Source: Vogesella sp. LIG4 (lineage in GTDB: Bacteria > Pseudomonadota > Gammaproteobacteria > Burkholderiales > Chromobacteriaceae). From it: a DNA stretch of 64,000 nt. The DNA lies in assembly GCF_900090205.1 (NCBI RefSeq), contig NZ_LT607802.1:2638106-2702105 (forward strand), given 5' to 3'. Below are positions 57,434 to 64,000 of the stretch, in pieces; the stretch's first letter is position 1; each line of letters starts with the position of its first letter. The position numbers and the translations under genes are program-made. The notes below the pieces were generated by a model. That model was not told where the DNA came from. It saw nothing but the letters and a program-made list of their open reading frames with translations, and searched no databases.

Positions 57434-57752
57434 GGTGCTGTCTCCGCTGTGTGCCGTGTGCTATGGGCCAGGCAGCAAGCTGTTGCTTGCCGCGCAATGA
57501 AGACATTGTCGGTAGAGCCGGGCCGGCAGGCACTAGCGCATCGTGCCAAGCAATATGCAAATCGCGCCATTGCTGTTTGGCCCACCTTGCCGCACCACGT
57601 TGTAGCTACTGCGGCCAACCCTGGCCGGCGGCGGAATGCGATTTCCTTGCGCTGGATCAGGTGGCGGCGGTGTACACCGTCTGGAGCGGGTTGGTACGAT
57701 AACAATAATTAATCTTGTTTCTAATGGCCTTGTACCGCATGAGGATTCTGCC
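57434..57752. other. Intergenic region between the SDR gene and feoA
   Basis: No gene. It holds one GTTGGCCGCA motif (57610-57619) and, near the feoA side, an AT-rich Fur-like site (57698-57716). Promoters of the divergent SDR and feo genes must lie here, but boxes are not obvious. Confidence 0.5.
57698..57716 (+). promoter_or_regulatory. Candidate Fur box of the feo operon
   Basis: GATAACAATAATTAATCTT matches the 19-bp Fur consensus GATAATGATAATCATTATC at 13 positions and stands 36 bp upstream of the feoA start in an otherwise GC-rich region. Iron repression of feo by Fur is well established in other proteobacteria. Confidence 0.6.
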
Positions 57753-58022
57753 GTGAGTCACCGTCATACTCCGCTGCATCAGCTGCCCAAGGGCAGCCGC
57801 GCCACCATTGTGGATATCGCCAGCCATGCGCACTTTGGCGCGCTGGATGCGCAGGTGACCCAGCGCCTGAAGGAGCTGGGTTTTCTGCCCGGCGCGGTGC
57901 TGCAGGTGATCGGCTTCGGCCTGTTCGGCAGCGACCCGGTGGCGGTGCGTATCAACGGTACCAAGTTCGGCCTGCGCCGCGCCGAGGCCGCCAAGATCCT
58001 TACCGCCCTGCACCCGGCCTGA
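57753..58022 (+). CDS. feoA: Ferrous iron transport protein A
   Basis: An 89-residue SH3-like FeoA: TPLHQLPKGSRATIVDIASH, then RLKELGFLPGAVLQVIG and DPVAVRINGTKFGLRRAEAAKI. FeoA is an accessory of the FeoB transporter at the inner membrane. The start is GTG 57753 with GAGG at about 9 nt; the ATG at 57740 is out of frame and stops at once. feoB follows at 9 bp. Confidence 0.94.
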   Translation: MSHRHTPLHQLPKGSRATIVDIASHAHFGALDAQVTQRLKELGFLPGAVLQVIGFGLFGSDPVAVRINGTKFGLRRAEAAKILTALHPA

Positions 58023-58031
58023 TCCGACTCC

Positions 58032-59876
58032 ATGTCTCATTCCCTTTTGCGCTTTGCCCTGGTGGGTAACCCCAACTGCGGCAAGACCGCGCTGTTCAAC
58101 TGCCTTACCGGTGCCAAGGCCAAGGTGGCCAACTACGCCGGTGTCACCGTGGAAAAACGCAGCGGCCCGCTGGCCGGGGTTGGCCGCAACGCCGAGCTGA
58201 TCGACCTGCCCGGCACCTACAGCCTGTACGTGGCCTCGCCGGACGAGCAGGTGGCGCGCCGCGTGATCCTGGGGGAAATGGCCGGCGAAGCCAGCCCGGA
58301 CGTGCTGGTGGCGGTGATCGATGCCACCAATATCAAGCTGGGGCTGCGCCTGGTGCTGGAGTTGCAGGCGCTGGGCCTGCCCATGGTGCTTGCGCTGAAC
58401 CTGGCCGATGCGGCGCGCAGCCGCGGTATCCGCATCGATACCGCGCTGCTGGCGCAGCGGCTGGGCATGCCGGTGGTGGAAACGGTGGCGGTGCGCAAGG
58501 ATGGCGCTGCCGAGCTGCGGCAAACGTTGGCCGCAGTGGCCGCCCGTGCCAAGCCGCGCAGCGGCACGCTGCAGCTGCCGGATCGCGCCGAGGCGGTGGA
58601 AGCCGTCTACGCGCGCATCGACAGCCTGCTGGCCGAGTGCGTCTCGGCGCCTGCCGAGGCGCCGCGCTGGCAGGACAAGCTGGATGCGCTGGTGATGCAC
58701 CCGGTGCTGGGGCTGGTGATTCTGGCGGTGACGCTGCTGCTGATGTTCCAGGCGGTGTTCGCCTGGGCCAAGCCGGTGATGGACGGCATCAGCGCCGGCA
58801 TGGACTGGCTGGGCGCCACGGTGGGTGGCCTGCTGCCGGCCGGCATCCTGCACGACTTCGTGGTGGATGGCCTGATTGCCGGCCTGGGTGGTGTGCTGGT
58901 GTTCCTGCCGCAGATCATCATCCTGTTCGCCTTCATCCTGGCGCTGGAAGATTCCGGCTACCTGCCGCGCGCCGCCTTTCTGCTCGACCGCGTGATGCGC
59001 GGCGTGGGGCTGTCCGGCCGCTCGTTCATTCCCATGCTGTCCAGCTTCGCCTGCGCGGTGCCCGGCATCATGTCCACCCGCAGCATTGCCGACCCGCGCG
59101 AGCGGCTGATCACCATCATGACCGCGCCGCTGATGACCTGCTCGGCGCGGCTGCCGGTGTACGCGCTGGTGATCGGCGCCTTTGTGCCGGCCCGCACGGT
59201 ATGGGGCGTATTCAATCTGCAAGGGCTGACGCTGTTCGCGCTGTACCTGGCCGGCATTGCCAGCGCCGCGCTGGTGGCCTGGAGCATGCGCCGGAAGCAG
59301 GCGGCCACCGATGCCTTTCCGCTGCTGCTGGAGCTACCCAACTACCGCTGGCCGAACGGCTATCACTTTCTGCTGGGGCTGAAGGAGCGGGCGTGGATCT
59401 TCCTGCACCGCGTCGGCACCGTGATCCTGGCGCTGTCCATCGTGCTGTGGTTCCTGGCTACCTTTCCGCATCCGCCGGCCGGGGGCACGCTGCCGGCCAT
59501 CGAGTACAGCTTTGCCGGCATGCTGGGCAAGTTCATGCAGCCGCTGTTTGCGCCGCTGGGCTTCAACTGGCAGATGTGCATCGCGCTGATCCCGGCCATG
59601 GCCGCGCGCGAGGTGGCGGTAAGTACCCTGGCTACCGTGTACGCGGTGGGCGGCGAGGCGGCACTGGGCGGTGCGCTGGCGCACAGCTGGGGCCTGCCGG
59701 TGGCGCTGGCCTACCTGGCGTGGTTCGTGTACGCACCGCAGTGCCTGTCCACCATCTCGGTGGTGCGGCGCGAAACCAACTCGGCACGCAGCACGCTGCT
59801 GTTCGTGCTCTATCTGTTCGTGCTGGCCTATGCCGGCGCCTTTGCGGTGCGCCAGCTGGCCATGGCGTGGTGGTAA
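58032..59876 (+). CDS. feoB: Ferrous iron transport protein B
   Basis: FeoB is the Fe(II) permease, with an N-terminal GTPase. Motifs: G1 GNPNCGKTALFN (12-23), G3 DLPGTY (~58), G4 region LNLAD (~120), then a membrane part with two Gate domains, the first marked by GVGLSGRSFIPMLSSFACAVPG and the second by AREVAVSTLATVYAVGG near the C-terminus. At 614 residues it is one of the shorter FeoB forms. It lies between feoA and a FeoB-associated small protein in one operon. Confidence 0.96.
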   Translation: MSHSLLRFALVGNPNCGKTALFNCLTGAKAKVANYAGVTVEKRSGPLAGVGRNAELIDLPGTYSLYVASPDEQVARRVILGEMAGEASPDVLVAVIDATNIKLGLRLVLELQALGLPMVLALNLADAARSRGIRIDTALLAQRLGMPVVETVAVRKDGAAELRQTLAAVAARAKPRSGTLQLPDRAEAVEAVYARIDSLLAECVSAPAEAPRWQDKLDALVMHPVLGLVILAVTLLLMFQAVFAWAKPVMDGISAGMDWLGATVGGLLPAGILHDFVVDGLIAGLGGVLVFLPQIIILFAFILALEDSGYLPRAAFLLDRVMRGVGLSGRSFIPMLSSFACAVPGIMSTRSIADPRERLITIMTAPLMTCSARLPVYALVIGAFVPARTVWGVFNLQGLTLFALYLAGIASAALVAWSMRRKQAATDAFPLLLELPNYRWPNGYHFLLGLKERAWIFLHRVGTVILALSIVLWFLATFPHPPAGGTLPAIEYSFAGMLGKFMQPLFAPLGFNWQMCIALIPAMAAREVAVSTLATVYAVGGEAALGGALAHSWGLPVALAYLAWFVYAPQCLSTISVVRRETNSARSTLLFVLYLFVLAYAGAFAVRQLAMAWW

Positions 59877-59888
59877 TCGGGAGTCGTC

Positions 59889-60053
59889 ATGAGCAATGAC
59901 ATGCTGCAGCACATCATCGTGGGCCTGATCGTGGCTGCCGCGGCCGGCTATCTGCTGCGCCGCTACCTGCCGCGTCGTGGCGGCAAGGGCCGCAAGGGCG
60001 GCAACAGTGCCTGCGGTTCGTGTGGTGGGTGCAAGGGCGGCGGCTGCCACTAG
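59889..60053 (+). CDS. FeoB-associated Cys-rich membrane protein (54 aa)
   Basis: A short frame 12 bp after feoB. It starts MSNDMLQHIIVGLIVAAAAG (a single membrane segment), then a basic stretch (RRYLPRRGGKGRKGG) and a Cys/Gly tail SACGSCGGCKGGGCH with four cysteines. This is the architecture of the FeoB-associated Cys-rich family (PF12669-like). GGGAG lies 7 nt upstream of the ATG. A role in iron handling at the pore is inferred from position. Confidence 0.85.
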   Translation: MSNDMLQHIIVGLIVAAAAGYLLRRYLPRRGGKGRKGGNSACGSCGGCKGGGCH

Positions 60054-60089
60054 GCTGCTTCAAGCGCCGCGCCCTATGCCGATGCGGCC

Positions 60090-60683
60090 CTAGCGCGGGC
60101 GCAGCCGGATCTGCTCTCCGAAATTTGCCACCAGATAGCGGGCAAATTTAGCGACCAGCCGCTCCTGGGCTTGTACGACATCCGCCACCTGCATGCCTGT
60201 AGTGCTTTCCCGGTCGCGGAATACGCCACTCTGCAATGGCTGCTGCTGCCCCCTGGCGAGCAGGCTCCAGCCTACTTCGAGTTCCGCCCCCTGGCCTACA
60301 AGCAGGCGGAACACCCGCACGTCCAGCACGAGCGAGAAATCGGCTTGCGCCAGGCCCGGCTGCGGCCAGGCATAGACGGTTCCCACACCCGACTGGCGCG
60401 AGAAATCCAGCGCCACCGCCTGCGAGAACAAGCGTGGCAGGCTGGCTACCCAGCGCTGCTGTTCGGCCAGGGTCAGGCGGCCATCCGCCTGCTCCAGCAC
60501 CAGCTGCGGGTGATCCACGCCTGCCGGCAAGGTTACCGGGCCTACCAGCAGGCTGGCGCCGGCGACAAGGTTGGCCGCAGCAGGCGCAACGGCGGCCAGG
60601 TCATGAAAGCTTGCCGGCGCGGAGGCGCAGCCCGTGAGTATCAAGGCGGACAGGGCAAGCAGAGTGGTGACGCTGCGCTTCAT
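60090..60683 (-). CDS. pqiC: PqiC-type lipoprotein (ABC-type transport auxiliary)
   Basis: A 197-residue lipoprotein with lipobox LTGC (Cys19) and the DUF330/PqiC fold: LLVGPVTLPAGVDHPQLVLEQ near 46-66 and LAEQQRWVASLPRLFSQAVA near 77-96. PqiC is the outer-membrane partner of PqiB. Its ATG overlaps the pqiB stop (ATGA). Last gene of the pqi operon. Confidence 0.88.
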   Translation of the reverse strand: MKRSVTTLLALSALILTGCASAPASFHDLAAVAPAAANLVAGASLLVGPVTLPAGVDHPQLVLEQADGRLTLAEQQRWVASLPRLFSQAVALDFSRQSGVGTVYAWPQPGLAQADFSLVLDVRVFRLLVGQGAELEVGWSLLARGQQQPLQSGVFRDRESTTGMQVADVVQAQERLVAKFARYLVANFGEQIRLRPR

Positions 60684-62326
60684 GGGGCATCTCCCGGCTT
60701 GCCGCGGATCAGTGCTTCGGGGTGGCGGTCGAGATAGTCGGCCAGCGCGCGGAAGCTGCGCGCGGCTTCGCTGACTTCCTGCGCGGCGTTGCGCACATCC
60801 TGCTGCAATGGTGAATTGGCCTGCAGCGTCTGCTGGGTGGCGTCCAGTGCCTTTTGCAGCTGCTCCAGAGTCTGCGTGGCCTGCGGCAGCACTTTCGTAT
60901 CGACGTTGTTCAGCAACTGGCGGGTGGTGGCCAGCATGTCGCGCAATTCGTGGACGGACTGGTCCACGCCGCTGCCGATGGAGTCCAGCGGTATCTTGTC
61001 CAGTTTGCGGGCGATGCGCTGCATGATCGCCTGCAGCTCTTCCAGATCACCGGGGATGGTGGGCATCACGTCCATATTCTGTTCGCGTCCCAGTTGCACG
61101 GACTTGGCGTCGCGGAAGAAATCCAGCGCCACGAACAGCTGGCCCGTGATCAGGCTGCCGGAACGCAGTTGCGCACGCAGGCCGTTGGCCACCATCTGCT
61201 TGAGCGACAGTTGCTCCTGCAGGCTGCGGTTCTTGTCGAGATTGCGCGACAGGGCCAGCAGCCGGCTGGGGAAGATGCGCACATCCACCAGCATGTTGAA
61301 GTCCTTGCGCGCCTTGTCGTACTCCATGCCGATGGCGGTGACTTCGCCGATGATGATGCCGCGGAAGTCCACCGGCGCACCCACCACCAGGCCGCGTACC
61401 GATTGCTGGAACTTGAGGCGTATCGGATAGGCCTCATGGTCTGTCGTGCGCATCGCGGCCTCGTGGGTTGCCGCCAGGCCGAATACCGACCCTGCCGCCG
61501 CCGGCGGCAGGGTTTCAGTGGACGATGGCGACTCGAAGGCGATGCCGCCCAGTGCAATGGCGGTCAGGGACTGGGTGTTTACCTTCAGCCCGTTGGCCGA
61601 AACGGAGAGATCCACACCGCTGGCGTGCCAGAAACGGCTGTCCGGCACCACAAAGCGGTCGTACGGCGCATTGATGAATACCGTGAGGTTCACGTTCTGC
61701 CCGCTCTTGTCCAGTTCATAGGCCACCACTTGCCCCACTGGTACCCGGCGGTAGTACACCGGCGAGCTGATATCCAGCGAGCCGAGGTCGGCAGACTTCA
61801 GGATGAACTGCTTGCCCGGCAGGCCGCCGGTAATGATGGGGGGCACTTCCAGGCCGGTAAACTGCTGGCCGGCCTTGGCGCTCTGGCCTGCGTCCATGCC
61901 GATATAGGCGCCGGACAGCAGCGTGCCGAGCCCGGACACGCTGCCACCCGCGATACGCGGGCGTACGATCCAGAAGCGGCTGTCGCTGGTAAGGTAGGGC
62001 TCGGCTGCCTTGCTCATCTGCACCGTGGCGACAATGTTCTTGCGATCCTCGCTCACTTTTACCGCGGTCACTTCGCCAATATCCACATCCTTGTACTTGA
62101 CGCGCGTCTTGCCCGCTTCCAGCCCCTCGGCGTTGCGGAAGGTGATGGTGATGGCGGGCCCGCGCGACAGGATGGCGTGCACGGCCAGGTAGCCTCCGAT
62201 CAGCGCGGCCACCACCGGAATCAGCCACACCAGCGACGGCGACCAGCGCTGCCGTGTTACCAGCAGCGCCTGCGGCAGCTCCGGCGGCACGGGTTCTTGC
62301 GGCGCATCGTCACGTTTGTCAGTCAT
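60680..62326 (-). CDS. pqiB: MCE-domain intermembrane transport protein PqiB
   Basis: PqiB forms a periplasmic tunnel for lipids between the membranes. The 548-residue protein has one N-terminal membrane segment (~29-50) and three MCE domains (starting ITFRNAEGLEAGKTRVKYK at ~54, VNLTVFINAPYD region at ~170, and RLKFQQSVRGLVVGAPVDFRG at ~300), then a long C-terminal coiled-coil region (LQKALDATQQTLQANSPLQ), the same build as E. coli PqiB. Overlaps at both ends show translational coupling with pqiA2 and pqiC. Confidence 0.95.
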   Translation of the reverse strand: MTDKRDDAPQEPVPPELPQALLVTRQRWSPSLVWLIPVVAALIGGYLAVHAILSRGPAITITFRNAEGLEAGKTRVKYKDVDIGEVTAVKVSEDRKNIVATVQMSKAAEPYLTSDSRFWIVRPRIAGGSVSGLGTLLSGAYIGMDAGQSAKAGQQFTGLEVPPIITGGLPGKQFILKSADLGSLDISSPVYYRRVPVGQVVAYELDKSGQNVNLTVFINAPYDRFVVPDSRFWHASGVDLSVSANGLKVNTQSLTAIALGGIAFESPSSTETLPPAAAGSVFGLAATHEAAMRTTDHEAYPIRLKFQQSVRGLVVGAPVDFRGIIIGEVTAIGMEYDKARKDFNMLVDVRIFPSRLLALSRNLDKNRSLQEQLSLKQMVANGLRAQLRSGSLITGQLFVALDFFRDAKSVQLGREQNMDVMPTIPGDLEELQAIMQRIARKLDKIPLDSIGSGVDQSVHELRDMLATTRQLLNNVDTKVLPQATQTLEQLQKALDATQQTLQANSPLQQDVRNAAQEVSEAARSFRALADYLDRHPEALIRGKPGDAP

Positions 62327-62960
62327 TCTTTTCCTCTATCGGGTCCCAGATGAGCCTGGGGTCGAAGCACATGGCGGACAGCATGGTGAGCACCACCACG
62401 GCGCCGAAAGCCATGGCGCCCGGGCCGGCCTTGATGCTGGCCAGCGACTGCAGCTGCACCAGCGACACCAGCAGCGCTACCACATAGATATCCAGCATTG
62501 ACCACGGGCCGATGATTTCCAGCAGCCGGTACAGCCGCGTGCGTTGCCGGGGCGCCCAGTTCGAGCGGCACTGCACGGTGATCAGCAACAGCAACATGGC
62601 CAGAATCTTGAGCAGCGGCACCAGCACGCTGGCGGTGAACACCACCAGCGCCAACGGCCAGGAACCGCTTTGCCATAGAAATACCACACCGCTCATGATG
62701 GTGTCGTTCTGCGTGCCGGACAGCATGGCGGTTTCCATGATCGGCAGCAGGTTGGCCGGCAGATAGCAGATAACCGCCGCCAGCAAAAAGGCCCAGGCGT
62801 ATTCCACGCTGCGTTTCTTGCGCGGCCGCACTTCAGCCCCGCAGCGCGGGCACAGCGCCGCTTCGTCCCGGCTCGCGTTCGTCCCTTGGCACAACAGGCC
62901 GCAAGCGTGGCAATGCCAGCAGCCATGCGCGGCGGCGGAGTTCAGCGGATAGTGCGACAT
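62319..62960 (-). CDS. PqiA-type membrane protein, second half-module
   Basis: A 213-residue protein with an N-terminal zinc-ribbon-like pair (CHACGLLC, CPRCG near 18 and 38) and four membrane segments (CYLPANLLPIMETAML, then VVFTASVLVPLLKILAMLLLL). E. coli PqiA contains two such modules in one chain; here each is a separate gene. ATG 62960 overlaps the end of the previous gene by 19 bp, and its own end overlaps pqiB by 8 bp. Confidence 0.9.
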   Translation of the reverse strand: MSHYPLNSAAAHGCWHCHACGLLCQGTNASRDEAALCPRCGAEVRPRKKRSVEYAWAFLLAAVICYLPANLLPIMETAMLSGTQNDTIMSGVVFLWQSGSWPLALVVFTASVLVPLLKILAMLLLLITVQCRSNWAPRQRTRLYRLLEIIGPWSMLDIYVVALLVSLVQLQSLASIKAGPGAMAFGAVVVLTMLSAMCFDPRLIWDPIEEKND

Positions 62961-63577
62961 GTTTCGTAGCGCTCCCACAGCATGGCGGCGTCAAAACGGC
63001 TGGCACTGGTGGCCAGCAATACGATCAGGGCGAAAAACGACCACAGCCCGATGCCGGGGTGTACCTGTGCCAGATGTGCCAGCTTCACCAGCGATACCAG
63101 CACACCCAGCATGAACACCTCTACCATGCCCCAGGGGTGTAGCAGCCGGATCAGCCGCATCGCACGCGGAAAGCCGCGTGGCGCGTGGCCCAGTGTCAGT
63201 GGCAGCAACAAGTAGAGCAGGGCCAGCAACTCGATGCCTGGCAACAGCACGCCGGTGAACAGCACCAGCATGGCCACCGGCAGCATGTCCTGATGCATCA
63301 GCTGTATGGCCGTACCCAGCAGCGTGGTGGCGGTGCGAATGCCGCCGGCCTCCAGCCCCACCACCGGAAACACATTGGCCAGCAGGAAGACGAAGATGCC
63401 GGTCAACACCAGTGCCAACGAGGTTTGGGGCTGATAGCCCGGCGCACGGTGCAGCAACCCGCCACAGCGGCAGCAGAGCACGTTTTGTGCTGCGCCGGGC
63501 GGCGCCAGCTGCAAGAGGTCGCACTCGGGGCAGGCGAGCTTGATATGGCGGGCTGTTGGGGTGCTATCGCTCATCAT
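62942..63577 (-). CDS. PqiA-type membrane protein, first half-module
   Basis: A 211-residue paralogue of the next gene: zinc-ribbon-like CPEC and CCRCGG near 17 and 36, then four membrane segments (LANVFPVVGLEAGG, LPGIELLALLYLLLPL, WGMVEVFMLGVLVSLVKLAHL). Start ATG 63577 (or 63574) gives the family N-terminus; longer frames upstream run through intergenic sequence. It is the first gene of the pqiA1-pqiA2-pqiB-pqiC operon, which moves lipids between the envelope membranes. Confidence 0.88.
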   Translation of the reverse strand: MMSDSTPTARHIKLACPECDLLQLAPPGAAQNVLCCRCGGLLHRAPGYQPQTSLALVLTGIFVFLLANVFPVVGLEAGGIRTATTLLGTAIQLMHQDMLPVAMLVLFTGVLLPGIELLALLYLLLPLTLGHAPRGFPRAMRLIRLLHPWGMVEVFMLGVLVSLVKLAHLAQVHPGIGLWSFFALIVLLATSASRFDAAMLWERYETCRTIR

Positions 63578-63831
63578 CTGCGAAAGATTGTCATCAAGAT
63601 GCTTAATTATCCGACTTAAAACCACCACCCAGCGATGTAATTGCGCGTGAACCCGGTAGCACTGTGCCCGGCTGCCGTGGCATCGGCAGCCGGCAGCGGT
63701 ATGCCTGGCCAGCAGGGGCTGGCCGGCAGCCATGCGAAGCGGTGATAATGCAGCCCGAATCAGCCTGGCCGGGTGTAGCGGCTGTGCCGGCCAACCCAAT
63801 TACCTTCATGCCAACTTCGGGATCTCTCTAC

Positions 63832-64000
63832 ATGGACTTTTTCAACATTCTCATCCTGGCGATAGTGCAGGGCGCGGCGGAGCTGCTGCCGGTTTCCAGC
63901 TCGGCGCATGTCATCGTGGCCGAAAAGCTGATGGGGCTCGACCCGACCTCGCCGGAAATGACGATGCTGCTGGTGATGCTGCACACCGGCACCATGTTCG
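63832..64000 (+). CDS. uppP: Undecaprenyl-diphosphatase (N-terminal part, cut by window end)
   Basis: The visible 56 residues start MDFFNILILAIVQGAAELLPV and continue SSSAHVIVAEKLMG; this is the conserved N-terminal motif of UppP/BacA, which recycles undecaprenyl diphosphate at the inner membrane for peptidoglycan synthesis (usual motif EGxTEFLPVSSTGH; here QGAAELLPVSSSAH). The rest is beyond the window. Confidence 0.9.
   Translation, partial: MDFFNILILAIVQGAAELLPVSSSAHVIVAEKLMGLDPTSPEMTMLLVMLHTGTMF

Overview
The window is a high-GC bacterial chromosome segment carrying housekeeping genes. Gene content and order fit a betaproteobacterium, most likely of the Neisseriales (Chromobacteriaceae-like). 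That placement is inferred from protein families and from the synteny of uvrC-pgsA-tRNA(Gly-Cys-Leu), xseB-ispA-dxs and pepP-ubiH-ubiI; no rRNA is present to confirm it. Almost everything is chromosomal core. Accessory material is limited to a giant repeat adhesin at the left edge, a small islet behind a tRNA-Leu gene, a REP/RAYT locus and two copies of a short terminal-inverted-repeat element.

Layout. 1-5074 (-): the first ~1690 codons of a VCBS-repeat surface adhesin. 5302-10711: guaB (-), then a DUF4124 gene, uvrC and pgsA (+), then a strong promoter driving five identical tRNA-Gly(GCC) genes, tRNA-Cys and tRNA-Leu. 10660-13263: an islet bounded by a 54-bp direct repeat of the tRNA terminator, holding a quinone oxidoreductase and a LysR regulator. 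13320-17203: small hypotheticals, a solute-binding protein, a glycine-zipper lipoprotein, a Tat-type dienelactone hydrolase, a ComEA-like HhH protein and rmlD. 17380-22861: pepP-ubiH-ubiI-type gene-dsbC, a TonB-like protein and ACBP. 22934-31823: HD hydrolase, a mini-nucleotidyltransferase, dsbD, alpha/beta hydrolase, a DUF4010/MgtC-like membrane protein, dxs-ispA-xseB and terC. 31972-37786: SDR, a double-receiver diguanylate cyclase, valS and an outer-membrane barrel. 37797-38923: three BIME-type REP units next to a RAYT transposase. 39158-42475: a glycine-catabolic unit, promoter-tandem glycine riboswitch-glyA-sdaA. 42839-48948: chemoreceptor, mmuM, YitT protein, GFA protein, rlmJ, truC. 49076-55160: ggt, a peptide-binding protein, and a btaA/GNAT pair. 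55295-60053: AraC regulator, SDR, and feoA-feoB-FeoB-associated protein. 60090-63577: a pqi (MCE lipid transport) operon with pqiA split in two. 63832-end: the start of uppP.

The most striking signal is not a gene. The 10-mer GTTGGCCGCA (extended consensus A-A/G-G/C-GTTGGCCGCA) occurs exactly 49 times outside the adhesin repeats and 8 times inside them, on both strands, where chance predicts well under one. It is enriched between genes and forms abutting inverted pairs at gene ends, one of which is a complete terminator. This is how DNA uptake sequences behave in Neisseriaceae, but the motif does not match the Neisseria DUS core (GCCGTCTGAA) or the Pasteurellaceae USS (AAGTGCGGT). I propose it as a candidate uptake signal of this lineage; a ComEA-like protein is encoded in the same window. 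The motif also sits inside the REP units and, in frame, in most long adhesin repeats.
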